NCBI RefSeq assembly: GCF_013778505.1
Contig: NZ_JAAOWU010000003.1
Coordinates: forward strand, 496,001 to 560,000
Reading direction: 5' to 3'
Source: Pseudomonas sivasensis
GTDB taxonomy: Bacteria; Pseudomonadota; Gammaproteobacteria; Pseudomonadales; Pseudomonadaceae
DNA: 64,000 nucleotides
Shown here piece after piece: positions 27,317 to 36,774 of this stretch; positions within the stretch are counted from its first letter, which is position 1; every line of letters begins with the position of its first letter. The position numbers were made by a program, and so were the translations under genes. The notes below the pieces were generated by a model that was given only the letters and a program-made list of their open reading frames with translations, made no database searches and was not told the origin of the DNA.

Positions 27317-27793
27317 CTACTGCGAGCTTAGCCAAACTTCCATTTTTTGCAGCTTGTCGGGATCTAAAAGTTTGCGCCTTCCCGAATTCAGGATTTCAAA
27401 AAAACGCTGCTTCGTTTCGGAAGAGGGAAACCAATCAGCGACCTCGACGTTGCAGTGCTTAGAATCACTTAGCACCCATTTCATCACCATGTCAGCTGCC
27501 GCTCTGTAGTGATCTGCCATGAACAGCCGTTTGCCGTCTTCTGACCAGCCTCGCATCGCAAGATCGTCGGTTACGTCGATGACTCCAGCGTCTCCAAAGA
27601 AATCGGTGGTATCTGGGTAGTGGACGCCTGCCAAGGACACTTTCGCTACGCCCGAATCGCGGTCGAAGTAGGACAGGAAATGCCACCCACCTGTAGTGCT
27701 TCCAGCGTGCGGAAAGTTGATCGCAGCCTTGCCAGTGATGTAGTGCGTGCGGGATACGCGTTTGAGATCAAAATCAAAAAGCGGCTGGGTCAT
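27317..27793 (-). CDS. Hypothetical protein, three-copy family (copy A)
   Basis: A 158 aa protein beginning M-T-Q-P-L-F-D-F-D-L-K-R. The conserved core across the three copies in this window includes Y-I-T-G-K-A-A-I-N-F-P-H, G-S-T-T-G-G-W-H-F-L-S-Y-F-D-R, S-L-A-G-(V/I)-H-Y-P-D-T-T and F-M-A-D-H-Y-R-A. I do not recognise the family. Its start overlaps the end of the 74 aa gene by 20 bp, implying translational coupling. A 78 bp stretch (27677-27754) is identical to copy B while its flanks differ, suggesting gene conversion. Confidence 0.7.
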   Translation of the reverse strand: MTQPLFDFDLKRVSRTHYITGKAAINFPHAGSTTGGWHFLSYFDRDSGVAKVSLAGVHYPDTTDFFGDAGVIDVTDDLAMRGWSEDGKRLFMADHYRAAADMVMKWVLSDSKHCNVEVADWFPSSETKQRFFEILNSGRRKLLDPDKLQKMEVWLSSQ

Positions 27794-27998
27794 GGGAGCT
27801 TTTGAGCCGGGCTAGCCCCTGTTTGATATGACCAGCGTTCTCACCAATTGTGTAAAGCGCACCACGGACGTTGTCGCCGACTTCCGGATGTCCTTGCGCT
27901 TCCACCTGGAGGGTCAGCTCCATGAGCGCGGCTTCGAGAGCGAGCTGATTTTGGTACATCCTTTCCAGCACATCCGACAACGAGTATTCCTTTGGCAT
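27774..27998 (-). CDS. Hypothetical small protein (copy A)
   Basis: A 74 aa, mostly helical protein (Y-S-L-S-D-V-L-E-R-M-Y-Q-N-Q-L-A-L-E-A-A-L-M), probably a coiled coil. It overlaps the downstream 158 aa gene by 20 bp. The paralog at 37247-37456 is in the same position relative to copy B. The fixed pairing suggests that the two products act together. Function unknown. Confidence 0.7.
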   Translation of the reverse strand: MPKEYSLSDVLERMYQNQLALEAALMELTLQVEAQGHPEVGDNVRGALYTIGENAGHIKQGLARLKSSHDPAAF

Positions 27999-28163
27999 TG
28001 ATGTGGCCTCCTTCAGGGAAACTCAGCATAGCGCAGCACAAGAAATGAATACGTATCTAGACAAGGCGAGCTGTCAGACTACTAGCAGTGGATGGGCAAA
28101 TGGCCTTAGAAAATATGGGTAGAGCCACGATAGCCTAGAAAGCTATCGCGGTTGTTCTGCGTT

Positions 28164-29090
28164 TTAGCGGTTAGCGTCGGCCAAGCCAGCCTCGATGAAG
28201 CGAACGGAGCTCTCCATAGCCTGCTGAGCTTCAGGCAGCATGGTGGCGTAGAAGTGCCAGGCGTGGAACATCGCTGGCCATACTTCCAGATTCACGCGAA
28301 CGCGGTTATCAGCCAGGTGAGTTGCAAGGCGCATTGCATCACTCAACATCAGCTCGTTCTCGCCGATCTGCACCAAGATCGGTGGAAGACCGGTGACGTC
28401 CGCGAACACAGGTGAGGCCAGAGGATGATTGGCCAATGTGTCGCCTAGGAATGCTCTGGCGAGGATGTCCAAGACAGGCTTGGAGTTCAGAGGATCCAGG
28501 CCTTCACGGTTGCTCATGGAAGCACCGGTGTGTTCAAGGTTCGCCCATGGTGAGATGGAGGAGCCAACCGCAGGCAATGGAAGCCCTTTCGATTTAGCCG
28601 CGACCATGACGCTGACAACCATTGCGCCGCCAGCCGACTCGCCAGAGAACGCAATTTTGTTAGCCGGGATTTTCTGCTCAAGCAACCATTCGTAAGCGCG
28701 CAATGTGTCGTCAATAGATGCTGGAAACTTGTGCTCAGGAGCGAGGCGGTAGTCCGGCATGTATACACGAGCACCGAGCATTTTCGCGTAGTTGCCGCCG
28801 ATACCGTGGTAGCCGTCTGGACGTCCTACAATGTACGCGCCGCCGTGGATGTACATCACGACCGCGTCCGTTTTGATCTCGTCCGGAGTAACCAATGTGC
28901 CGGGTACGCCACCCATGTCGACTGCTTCGAATTTAACGCCAGCTGGCGCTGGATTTTGCGCGAGCATTTTTGCGTAAGAGTCGCGGATGTCACTCATTTT
29001 TGTGGTGGTATCGATTCCCTTAAGAACGGGTACCAGATCGCTAAGGCTATTGGCCCAGGTTTGGACGGCTGCTTGGACTTTGGTGTTCAT
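28164..29090 (-). CDS. Alpha/beta hydrolase (HSL-type esterase)
   Basis: A 308 aa esterase/lipase of the hormone-sensitive lipase group. The oxyanion-hole motif H-G-G is at 82-84 (Y-I-H-G-G-A-Y), and the nucleophile elbow G-E-S-A-G-G at 150-155 has Ser152. The candidate Asp is in N-E-L-M-L-S-D, and the His lies in F-H-A-W-H near residue 284. It is cytoplasmic, with no signal peptide. It is divergent from a LysR regulator across a palindrome-rich intergenic region. Together the pair occupies DNA absent from the otherwise parallel copy B module. Confidence 0.9.
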   Translation of the reverse strand: MNTKVQAAVQTWANSLSDLVPVLKGIDTTTKMSDIRDSYAKMLAQNPAPAGVKFEAVDMGGVPGTLVTPDEIKTDAVVMYIHGGAYIVGRPDGYHGIGGNYAKMLGARVYMPDYRLAPEHKFPASIDDTLRAYEWLLEQKIPANKIAFSGESAGGAMVVSVMVAAKSKGLPLPAVGSSISPWANLEHTGASMSNREGLDPLNSKPVLDILARAFLGDTLANHPLASPVFADVTGLPPILVQIGENELMLSDAMRLATHLADNRVRVNLEVWPAMFHAWHFYATMLPEAQQAMESSVRFIEAGLADANR

Positions 29091-29132
29091 AATGACCTCA
29101 ATTGATCGTTGGGAGTTTATTAGCTAATTGAG

Positions 29133-29166
29133 ATACTATGCTTAGTATTGGGGAATAGGGTTCCCC
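29133..29166. promoter_or_regulatory. Two adjacent palindromes in divergent promoter region
   Basis: ATACTA-TGCT-TAGTAT (29133-29148) is followed by GGGGAA-TAGGG-TTCCCC (29150-29166). Both are perfect inverted repeats between the hydrolase and LysR starts. The first resembles a LysR-type operator with its T-N(11-12)-A outline. This is the probable binding site of the LysR protein at 29212. Confidence 0.6.
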
Positions 29167-29211
29167 ATAACAGGTGCTAAGCCGCCCGAGCGTTGAGACC
29201 ACCGAGGCCGT

Positions 29212-30150
29212 ATGGAACTCCATAATCTGAATGATATCGCCGCGTTTGTAAGCTCGGTAAACGCGGGAAGCTTCACTGCGGCGGCAAAGCAACTTGGCCT
29301 CACGCGCTCTGCGGTGGGGAAGTCGATAGTCAGGCTTGAGGCTCGTTTACAGATACGTCTACTGAATCGCACTACGCGTAGCTTGAGCATGACGGATGAC
29401 GGCCAGGTTCTGTATGAGCGCTGCGTGGGCGTTCTTCAGGATCTGGATGACGTGGAGGATGCCCTTGCGTTTCGTCGTTCGACACCTAGTGGGCGACTTC
29501 GGATGAGTCTGCCGGTTGCGTTAGGGAGACTTCATGTCCTTCAGCACATTGAATGCTGTCTTAAGGACTGGCCCTCCTTGAGCGTGGATGTCACCTTTTC
29601 TGACAGGCTGGTCGACCTGATTGACGAGGGATTTGATTTGGCCATGCGCATTGGCCCTCCCAAGGAGGACTCTCGGTTGCTCACGCGTACTGTGGCCTAC
29701 CAACAAATGATTACCTGTGCTTCACCCAAATATTTGGCTGAGCATGCCGAGCCTAAAACGCCGGAGGATTTATCCGAGCACCAGTGCCTGCATTTCGTGA
29801 GCGGTGGGAGATTGCTTCCTTGGAATTTTCGCGTGAATGGTAGCGCTGTGTCCGTTACTCATGGTGGAAGGCTACAGATGGACAGTGCTGAGTCATTACA
29901 CCAGTCAGCTGTAGCTGGCCTGGGCATCGCGACTCTTCCTTCCTACGTGGTGAACGACGATTTGAGGAGCGGCAAGCTTGTTCAATTGCTCGCTGGGTAT
30001 GCAGAGGCCGCAGAGCCTATTCGGGTGATCTACCCTAGCAAGCGGCACCTATCTCCGAAAATTCGACTCTTTATCGATAAGCTCGTGGGGGCTTGGTCAC
30101 CATGCCCACCGTGGGAACAGAATTCTGTTGAAGGTATTCGCTTACCTTGA
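29212..30150 (+). CDS. LysR family transcriptional regulator
   Basis: A 312 aa LysR protein with the N-terminal HTH (M-E-L-H-N-L-N-D-I-A-A-F, then S-R-S/T-A-V-G-K-S-I type helix) and a C-terminal effector domain ending in the S-K-R-H-L-S-P-K-I-R-L-F-I-D segment. It is divergent from the esterase gene and probably its activator or repressor. The start is ATG at 29212. Confidence 0.85.
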   Translation: MELHNLNDIAAFVSSVNAGSFTAAAKQLGLTRSAVGKSIVRLEARLQIRLLNRTTRSLSMTDDGQVLYERCVGVLQDLDDVEDALAFRRSTPSGRLRMSLPVALGRLHVLQHIECCLKDWPSLSVDVTFSDRLVDLIDEGFDLAMRIGPPKEDSRLLTRTVAYQQMITCASPKYLAEHAEPKTPEDLSEHQCLHFVSGGRLLPWNFRVNGSAVSVTHGGRLQMDSAESLHQSAVAGLGIATLPSYVVNDDLRSGKLVQLLAGYAEAAEPIRVIYPSKRHLSPKIRLFIDKLVGAWSPCPPWEQNSVEGIRLP

Positions 30151-30312
30151 CCCCTGAGCGAGGCCCAGGCAGCTAGCTGAGAATTCACGAGCCTCATCAA
30201 CTTTGAACTAATCATAACGCCCATGCCCTTAACACTGTGCTGATCGGCACCATTGACACGCGACTGACTTCCTCCATTTAAGGCGTTATGAGCGTTCGCG
30301 CGATTCACATGG

Positions 30313-30750
30313 CTATAGAGCCAGGCGAGCTTTCAAGCTGGCGACTTCCGCTTCAAGTTCACGCACGCGTTCGCTGGCCTCAAATTCGACGCTGACGTCC
30401 TTCTGGATGCCGATGTAATAGGTGAGCTGATCCGCCTCGTTAAAAACCGGAGTAATCGACAGCTCATTCCAGAAGGCACTACCGTCCTTACGATAGTTGC
30501 GAATGATTTGCCGGCAGGGCTCATGCATCTTTATCGCCTCTCGGATAACAGCCAAGCCCGTTTGGTCTCGGTCATCACCCTGCAGGAAGCGGCAGTCCTG
30601 ATAAAGAATTTCGTCAACGCTGTATCCCGTCAGGCGCTGGAAGGCAGGGTTAGCGTAGATCAGGATGTTTTCATCGCCTTCCTGCTCCGCAATTACAATG
30701 CCATCATTGGAGGTTTCAACCATCAATTTCAGCAGTTCTGCGTCGATCAT
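30313..30750 (-). CDS. Short LOV blue-light photoreceptor (copy A)
   Basis: A 145 aa PAS/LOV protein of the short-LOV type. The photoactive cysteine is Cys53 in Y-Q-D-C-R-F-L-Q-G, with flavin-contacting N-Y-R-K-D-G-S-A-F-W-N-E-L and Q-K-D-V near the end. The numbering and the Y-Q-D-C motif match PpSB1-LOV of P. putida. After the LOV core there is only a C-terminal helix (coiled-coil-like E-L-E-A-E-V-A-S-L-K-A-R), no effector domain. Light-dependent dimer changes presumably regulate a partner. A copy differing at 6 of 145 residues lies at 37608-38045. Confidence 0.9.
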   Translation of the reverse strand: MIDAELLKLMVETSNDGIVIAEQEGDENILIYANPAFQRLTGYSVDEILYQDCRFLQGDDRDQTGLAVIREAIKMHEPCRQIIRNYRKDGSAFWNELSITPVFNEADQLTYYIGIQKDVSVEFEASERVRELEAEVASLKARLAL

Positions 30751-30987
30751 TTTCAGAGCTCGGTGAATTTCACATCATTCTAGGACAACGTGGGGGTTAT
30801 GAGCGTTTTCGAGATCATTTGAAAATATCTATATGACTTACCAAGGTATTGCCAACGACCCGATGCGCTCTTCACATGAATTACAAATCTCATCATCGAC
30901 CCACTGCTGCACAAGAGCGCAGTGAAATGGTGGAGGGGGACAGTAATAAACCAGTCAGCGGCTGCAGATTCAATCTTAATTACCTGC

Positions 30988-31265
30988 CTACCAAGGAAGG
31001 CTTTCTCCGTTATAAGAGAAGAAATTACCACTGTCGGTAGGCTCTAATCGGTCGATAAGCGATAGTAGTTCACAGGCGGCCACCTGTGCCGGCTTGGCGG
31101 CAGATACACCCCGAAAGTGTTGCGACAGTGCTGATACAACTGTACCCGGGTGAAGGCTCAGCAGTCGGCTCTGAGGTCGAGTTCTTGCCAGCTCGATGGC
31201 CGCCATTTTAATTAGCATGTTCAGTGCTGCCTTGGAGGCACGATAGACGTACCACGCTAATGAAC
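30988..31265 (-). pseudogene. Short-chain dehydrogenase, C-terminal remnant
   Basis: The minus-strand frame contains the SDR active-site signature Y-V-Y-R-A-S-K-A-A-L-N-M and continues M-A-A-I-E-L-A-R, then L-H-P-G-T-V to a stop. The Rossmann fold upstream is missing, replaced by a stop (TAA) about 25 bp before the tyrosine. Only the last third of the enzyme remains. Confidence 0.75.
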
Positions 31266-31682
31266 GCAGCTTGTGTTAGGGCTCGGGACACAGCCGGCGT
31301 CTGGTAATTTGCAAATTGGAGTTATTAAGGACGCCAGCTTACCGAGGCCACCGCGCGGCTAGAGCGCAGGCGTTCGGGTATCACGCCTTGCCTGACTAAA
31401 CCAGCTGCCAGCTATGCGGCAGCAAATGACTGATTTCACTCGCCCGCTGTGCCGCTAGCGCGCATGAGAACGTCCTTCATACAGGCGTAAGGATCATGCC
31501 TATCTAGCCGTGCAAACTGGATCCAGCGCATGATCGCTTTCGCACGTTTTCCGCTGCGTAAAGACCATGCGAAAAGTCCATGTTAGCGGTCAAGAGAGTC
31601 GTCCGCAGCGCTGAAGACAATACCCGCGACTGAGATTGCTGCATACGCGGTATCAGACGGCCAAATTATCTTGCAGGTGATT
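31266..31682. other. Gene-free stretch with IS relic
   Basis: Apart from the IS66 transposase remnant (31400-31582) I see nothing coding. The last 100 bp must hold the promoter of the diguanylate cyclase gene at 31683. Confidence 0.5.
31400..31582 (-). pseudogene. IS66-family transposase, C-terminal remnant
   Basis: Minus-strand translation gives L-F-A-W-S-L-R-S-G-K-R-A-K-A-I-M, then A-R-L-D-R-H-D-P-Y-A-C-M-K-D-V-L. After a frameshift it gives A-S-E-I-S-H-L-L-P-H-S-W. This is the standard C-terminal end of IS66 TnpC transposases. No other IS66 genes or ends are visible. Confidence 0.75.
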
Positions 31683-33248
31683 ATGAATCCAGCACCATCA
31701 AGCAGTACCACAAGTAAGTCTTTCATGGGTGTTTCATTTTATCTGGCACTGATATTGACCACCGTGATGGTGTCGGTTTCGCTGTACGACCAGGCCCTGA
31801 CCAACGGTTACGCAGAACTGGCAGTGGTTATTCAAGCGCTTATTCTGGGCGTGCTTTTTTTCTCAACACGCCGCCAGCAAAAGCAGTCAAAGATGCAGCT
31901 GAATGAATTGGTTGAGAGGAAAAAACAGATCGGCTCTTTGAACGAGCGCCTCACTAATCTGATAAATGCCGCGACGCAGGTGGCTGTCATCACAACCGAC
32001 TCGCAAGGCCAAATAAAGCTTTTCAGTCAGGGGGCGGAGGCATTGTTTGGCTTCACACGTGAGGAAATGTTAGGGCGAAATAACGTCGAAATGCTCTATA
32101 TCAAGGAAGACATAGATAGCCGTCGTGCCTCCTGCGTCCCGGCGTTTCAGGCGTTGACCGACAAGCAACTGATCGGCCAGCTCGCTTTTGATGACACAGG
32201 ATCAAAAAAAGCCATGGAGTGGCGGTATCAGCGTAAAGACGGTACCCAATTCACGGGCGAACTGCGCCACGCTCGGTTCAGCGACCCCCTGAGCAACGAG
32301 GTCGAACACATCAGCGTGATTATTGACATCAGCGAGCGTATCGAACTGCTCGACCGGATAAATGAAAGCAAAGCAATGTTGACGCAGCTGACCCAGCGTA
32401 TCCCCAACGTACTGTACCAATACCACTTGCTGGCACCTGGCAACGGCTTCTTTACATTTTGCAGTGATAGCATAGAAGAGATTTTGGAGCTAAAAGCCGA
32501 AGCGGTCGTAGGTGCGAATTTCAACGATAACCCACTCTTCGAGCGCATTCATCCCGACGATCTCCCATTGATTAGACTGGCGACCGCGAGGTCGGCAGAA
32601 ACCGGCGTGGGGTGGACAGAGGATTTTCGGATGTTACTGCCCGTCAAAGGTTTGCGCTGGTTTCGGGTAGCGTCCTACGCTGAGCGCCAGTCGGATCAAA
32701 CATGCGTCTGGTATGGCTCTTTCAGTGACATTACCGTACTCAAGGATCGCGAAGAAAAACTGCGAAACCAGGCTGTCACCGATGAATTGACCGGCATCTA
32801 TAATCGCCGCTATTTCATGAGTTCGCTGGAGCAATTGGTGCAACACGGTAAAAGGTACACTGTAGGTTTTTCGCTGATCATGCTCGATCTCGATCACTTC
32901 AAATCCATCAATGACCGGTTCGGCCATGAGGTGGGTGACACGGTGCTGAAGCAAACGTGCAAAGTCATCCGCAAGCGCTTACGCGCCAGTGATGTGTTTT
33001 GCCGAATAGGCGGGGAGGAGCTGGCTATCCTTTGCCCACTCACTTCGTTGGAAAACGCCGAAGAATTGGCCAACCTGCTTTGCCACCTCCTCGCCAATCA
33101 TGAAGTCGACGTCGCAGGCAGCGTCACAGCAAGCTTCGGTGTCGCGACCTGGACAGCCGACCTTAGCACCGAAGAGTTGCTGCGCCGCGCTGATCAGGCC
33201 AGTTACAACGCAAAAAACATGGGCCGTAATCGAGTTGTCACGGCTTAG
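31683..33248 (+). CDS. PAS-PAS-GGDEF diguanylate cyclase
   Basis: A 521 aa membrane-bound sensor cyclase. Two hydrophobic helices (residues about 12-60) are followed by a short coiled coil, a PAS domain at about 85-220 and a second PAS at about 225-355. The GGDEF domain has G-G-E-E-L at 443-447 and an RxxD inhibitory site (R-A-S-D) five residues before. It should synthesise c-di-GMP in response to a signal sensed by the PAS domains. The ATG at 31683 (AGGTGA site) is preferred to the TTG at 31671. Confidence 0.9.
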   Translation: MNPAPSSSTTSKSFMGVSFYLALILTTVMVSVSLYDQALTNGYAELAVVIQALILGVLFFSTRRQQKQSKMQLNELVERKKQIGSLNERLTNLINAATQVAVITTDSQGQIKLFSQGAEALFGFTREEMLGRNNVEMLYIKEDIDSRRASCVPAFQALTDKQLIGQLAFDDTGSKKAMEWRYQRKDGTQFTGELRHARFSDPLSNEVEHISVIIDISERIELLDRINESKAMLTQLTQRIPNVLYQYHLLAPGNGFFTFCSDSIEEILELKAEAVVGANFNDNPLFERIHPDDLPLIRLATARSAETGVGWTEDFRMLLPVKGLRWFRVASYAERQSDQTCVWYGSFSDITVLKDREEKLRNQAVTDELTGIYNRRYFMSSLEQLVQHGKRYTVGFSLIMLDLDHFKSINDRFGHEVGDTVLKQTCKVIRKRLRASDVFCRIGGEELAILCPLTSLENAEELANLLCHLLANHEVDVAGSVTASFGVATWTADLSTEELLRRADQASYNAKNMGRNRVVTA

Positions 33249-33648
33249 AACTGTTGATCCGTCCGTTTATTAGGCGCCTGGATATCACGCGATTGCTAAT
33301 GAGACACTTTGACGAAAGTTGTGCGGTGCTGATTGCACCTGGTGCTTCAAAAATAGAGTTGATCGGTAAGCGTGCGACGAACACACCTTCAGAATCCTCC
33401 AATCAAAGTACAGCGTCATAGACCAATTCGTTTTCTTGTACGCGGATTGCACGACTGTATGACTCTTTTACAAGATATGCTGAAATAAACAGACTGACAA
33501 TAGGCACTATTCTGTAGATGCGCGAGGTACTCTCACTGCCAGCTTCGTAAAAGGATCGTCTATCTCTTCGGCATCGGGCTTCGAGAGCATGAGCTATACG
33601 AAGGCGTTCACGAGATTGCAATGTGTGTAGAACCCAGGGCGATTCAGT
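33249..33648. other. 400 bp intergenic, nothing supported
   Basis: Convergent space between the cyclase and the DUF190 gene. A minus-strand frame here (33403-33621) lacks a ribosome site or recognisable sequence. I see no clear terminator. Confidence 0.5.
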
Positions 33649-34002
33649 TCATAGCTCCGAAGTTTTGGAAGGGGCTGCGCTGGAAGGCGTTTTTCCAAGA
33701 GTGCCCATCTCGATTGGCGTCTTAGTGAAAAACACCGATATTTCCTCGGAGTCCAGTCGTGTGAATAACCGTTCTGCCTCATCTTCCGTGATTGCCAAGC
33801 GAATCTCCGTGGGTTGATCCGCCAGCTCAAAAAAGTGTGATGAATGCAGTTTTCCTGTGTGCCCAAACCCTTCGATTCCGGTGCAGAGCGTGGCGCCTCG
33901 CAACCCCATTTCTTTAGCCACGTCGACGATCCATTCGCCTAGCATCTTTCCCTGATAACGACGGTTTTGTTGGGTGAAGAAAACGATCATATAGCCTTTC
34001 AT
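33649..34002 (-). CDS. DUF190 domain-containing protein
   Basis: A 117 aa protein with the DUF190 pattern: M-K-G-Y-M-I-V-F-F-T-Q-Q-N-R-R, G-A-T-L-C-T-G-I-E-G-F-G-H, H-F-F-E-L-A-D-Q-P and K-T-P-I-E-M-G-T-L-G. The fold is PII-like. The family is usually encoded beside the fluoride channel gene crcB, but none is adjacent here. The ATG at 34002 has a strong GAGGAGA site. Confidence 0.85.
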   Translation of the reverse strand: MKGYMIVFFTQQNRRYQGKMLGEWIVDVAKEMGLRGATLCTGIEGFGHTGKLHSSHFFELADQPTEIRLAITEDEAERLFTRLDSEEISVFFTKTPIEMGTLGKTPSSAAPSKTSEL

Positions 34003-34445
34003 TTCTATCTCCTCAGCGAGTACCAATCATTTGGTAGGACAGAAGCCCGGCAGCGGTCATTGCTAACGAGCCTAAGACATGCAACGAAATTGAGCCGAGC
34101 GCGCAAACGTGAGCATAGATCCAGCACTACAGCCAAGTAATGCTCTTTCCCCTGGGCCTAGATGTAGGTGATGTCTCCGCACCGTCCCTGGCTGTATGCC
34201 GGAACAGCGAACTCCCGAAGATGTTCGAGATAGCTGATCAGAAATGCCCTATTCAACTCACAAGGGCGACTGCGGAAACTGCACACCGCCATGATAGCTA
34301 TACGCTATCATGGCGGTGTTTATTGCTAACTGGATGACCTTCCTATGTCGAGGTATGGTCAAGGCATCAGCGTGATGGGCTGTTATCACCGCTCGCGTCT
34401 TCCAAATCAACAGAGGCCTATACAGGTCATATTTTCGAGCTCGCC
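34003..34445. other. 443 bp divergent intergenic region
   Basis: No supported gene. It contains a 16 bp perfect inverted repeat (34283-34319). The rest should carry promoters for the DUF190 and chemoreceptor genes. Confidence 0.5.
34283..34319. repeat. Perfect 16 bp inverted repeat
   Basis: ACACCGCCATGATAGC, a 5 nt loop (TATAC), then its exact reverse complement, followed by TTTATTGC. The very stable hairpin may terminate leftover upstream transcription or be an operator or an mRNA leader structure 126 bp before the chemoreceptor start. Confidence 0.7.
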
Positions 34446-36086
34446 ATGAAGAAACCGCTTACGTTGGCCACACGCATAGGGCTTAGTTTCGCAGCCATCC
34501 TGGTGTTGCTCATATTGATAACCGCCATCGGCATTCACCGCGTTGCATTCATTGATTCCACCTTGGGCGACGTCAGCGAAAATGCTGCAAAGGTGCAGCG
34601 CTATGCGATCAACTTCCGAGGCAGTGTTCATAACCGAGCCATCGCTATTCGGGATGCTGTGCTGGTGACGACTGATACGGATTTGGCAAAACACTTATCG
34701 GAGGTCACAGCCCTGGAAAATGCCTACTCCGACTCGGCGGTTCCCATGGATCAGTTGTTCAAGGGCGCAAGGGTAACAGGGGAGGAGGTTCGATTACTGA
34801 GCGCTATCAAGGACATCGAACAACAAACCCTTAACTCCACCAGGGCGGTAATCTCCCTGCGCCAAGCGGGTGACATACCTGGCGCTCAGGCGCTGCTGAT
34901 GCGTCAAACGTCGTTGGATTACAGTGAGTGGCTGAAACGCGTCAACGCACTGATCGACTACGAGGAAGCATCAATCAAGGCAAAGCTGGGTGCAGTGCAG
35001 GCAACCGCCAGCCAGTTCAGTACGCTGATGCTTATCGCGACAGGTATTGCTTTGCTGCTGAGCGTAACGTTGACGTCTATAATTATTCGTTTCGTTAAAT
35101 CCACGCTGGGTGCGGAGCCCACTGATGTTGCATTAGCCATCGAGCGATTGGCAGCGGGTGATCTGAATCAGAAGATTTCCACAGATTATCCCAGCAGTGT
35201 GATGGGCGTCCTGAAAAACGCGCTAGGCCATCTCGGAGAGACTATTCAGCAAGTACGTAAGGCGGCCCAAGAGGTCGATCACTCGTCCACACAGTTGTCT
35301 GCCGCATCATCGGCTAACAATGAGCAGACCAGCTTACAAACCCGCGAAGCCGAGAAGGTGGCCGCCGCCATGATGCAAATGGCGGCGACGGTTAATGAAG
35401 TGTCTGGATATGCAGCGCAGGCAGCTGACGCCTCCCGATTGGCTGATACTGAAGTGGAAGGTGGGAATAAACTGGTTGCAAGCACCACGCTTGCTATTGA
35501 ACAGCTCGCACTAACTCTCGAACAAACCACTGCTACCGTGAACCAGGTGTCCAAACACAGTGAAAATATCGCGTCAGTGATCGACGTGATCAACGCTATC
35601 GCCTCGCAAACCAATTTGCTTGCCTTGAACGCTGCCATTGAAGCAGCGAGAGCGGGGGAACACGGGCGTGGGTTTGCGGTGGTGGCTGACGAAGTACGAT
35701 CTTTAGCCAATCGTACACACCAGTCGACCGAAGAAATTCGGGAGATGATCAGTACGCTGCAATTGGGTACCGAAACGGCATCCCAAACTATGCGCGACAG
35801 TTGCGAGCGAGCAAGCCAAACTGTCACACAAACGCGCAGTGCGCAGAATGCATTGGCAAGGATCAGCGAGCAGGTTGCCGCAATAAGTCATATGAACGCC
35901 CAAATCGCGAGCGCGTCCGTACAGCAGAGTAGCGTGACCGATGAGGTCTCTGAAAATATCAACCGCATTCATAGCTCGACTGTTGAATCTGCCAACGGCG
36001 CGCGCCAAGTGGCGGCAGCTAGCATCGAGCTATCAGGTCTGGCGGATCGCCTTACGGCTAAAGTGGCGTTCTTCTCTGCGGCTTAG
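34446..36086 (+). CDS. Methyl-accepting chemotaxis protein (4-helix-bundle sensor)
   Basis: A 546 aa chemoreceptor. Its first transmembrane helix is at about 12-32, a periplasmic four-helix-bundle-sized sensor of about 155 residues follows, the second transmembrane helix is at about 195-215, then HAMP ([11 protein letters not shown]). The signalling domain has the tip motif [18 protein letters not shown] near residues 380-405. The short sensor suggests direct binding of a small ligand such as an organic acid or amino acid. It lies between the two duplicated modules. Confidence 0.9.
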   Translation: MKKPLTLATRIGLSFAAILVLLILITAIGIHRVAFIDSTLGDVSENAAKVQRYAINFRGSVHNRAIAIRDAVLVTTDTDLAKHLSEVTALENAYSDSAVPMDQLFKGARVTGEEVRLLSAIKDIEQQTLNSTRAVISLRQAGDIPGAQALLMRQTSLDYSEWLKRVNALIDYEEASIKAKLGAVQATASQFSTLMLIATGIALLLSVTLTSIIIRFVKSTLGAEPTDVALAIERLAAGDLNQKISTDYPSSVMGVLKNALGHLGETIQQVRKAAQEVDHSSTQLSAASSANNEQTSLQTREAEKVAAAMMQMAATVNEVSGYAAQAADASRLADTEVEGGNKLVASTTLAIEQLALTLEQTTATVNQVSKHSENIASVIDVINAIASQTNLLALNAAIEAARAGEHGRGFAVVADEVRSLANRTHQSTEEIREMISTLQLGTETASQTMRDSCERASQTVTQTRSAQNALARISEQVAAISHMNAQIASASVQQSSVTDEVSENINRIHSSTVESANGARQVAAASIELSGLADRLTAKVAFFSAA

Positions 36087-36182
36087 TGGGTTCAGGGCAG
36101 CGTTCCACTGCCACACTGAGGTTTATGCGCGACTGCTGGGCCACTCAGAAGGATGCTTCGACAAGCAGTAATAAATATTCCA

Positions 36183-36715
36183 TCTAACGCCATAGCGTTT
36201 GTTTCCCCCGGAGGTAATGCAATATCTACCGTCCCTTGGCCCTACACATACGGTGCCGGACGAACAAAGGCAGGAGGATCCATAAGGCGGCTGACGTGGG
36301 ATAGGCAGCAGAGCAGGTTTCGGCTAATGGACTGGTTCCGGATTGGAAGTTGCGTAGCAGCTCGCTCCGCCAAAAAAGGCTTTTGGACGATAGCCATTTG
36401 GCTGGCTGGGCGTCCATGCAAATGCGAACCCAGCCATTTTTCTTTTCGAATACTTGTACCCTGTCGCCGCGCTTCAGGGGCGAGATAACCTTCCCTCCCG
36501 GCTGGCTCCGCACGTTCGGCTTCTCCGCGCTTGCGATCTACTGGAGGGATTTGTGCTGGCGGGGCTACGGGTAATGGAGCAGAAGCTAACGTGTTCGGCG
36601 TGGTCTGTTGGCTAAGCGGTGCTGTAGCCTGGAGCGTGTCTTTTTTCCCTATGACCCAGAGGGCGGCGAACAGAATGAGGAGCGGGATAAACCATGACTG
36701 AGATTTTTAAGCAAA
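36183..36715 (-). pseudogene. SH3b membrane protein, decayed paralog (copy B)
   Basis: All parts of the 26718-27266 product can be found in order but in different frames: a start M-D-L-L-K followed by an indel and then S-W-F-I-P-L-L-I-L, the SH3 core (S-Q-P-G-G-K-V-I-S-P-L-K-R-G-D-R-V-Q-V-F-E) and the tail C-V-G-P-R-D-G-R-Y-C-I-T-S-G-G-N. At least two frameshifts make it non-functional. Confidence 0.8.
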
Positions 36716-36774
36716 TCCATTGCGCTCGTTGAGCTCGCCCCAGGGCGGCTTTTTTCCATAGTGCGGTAGTGTCG

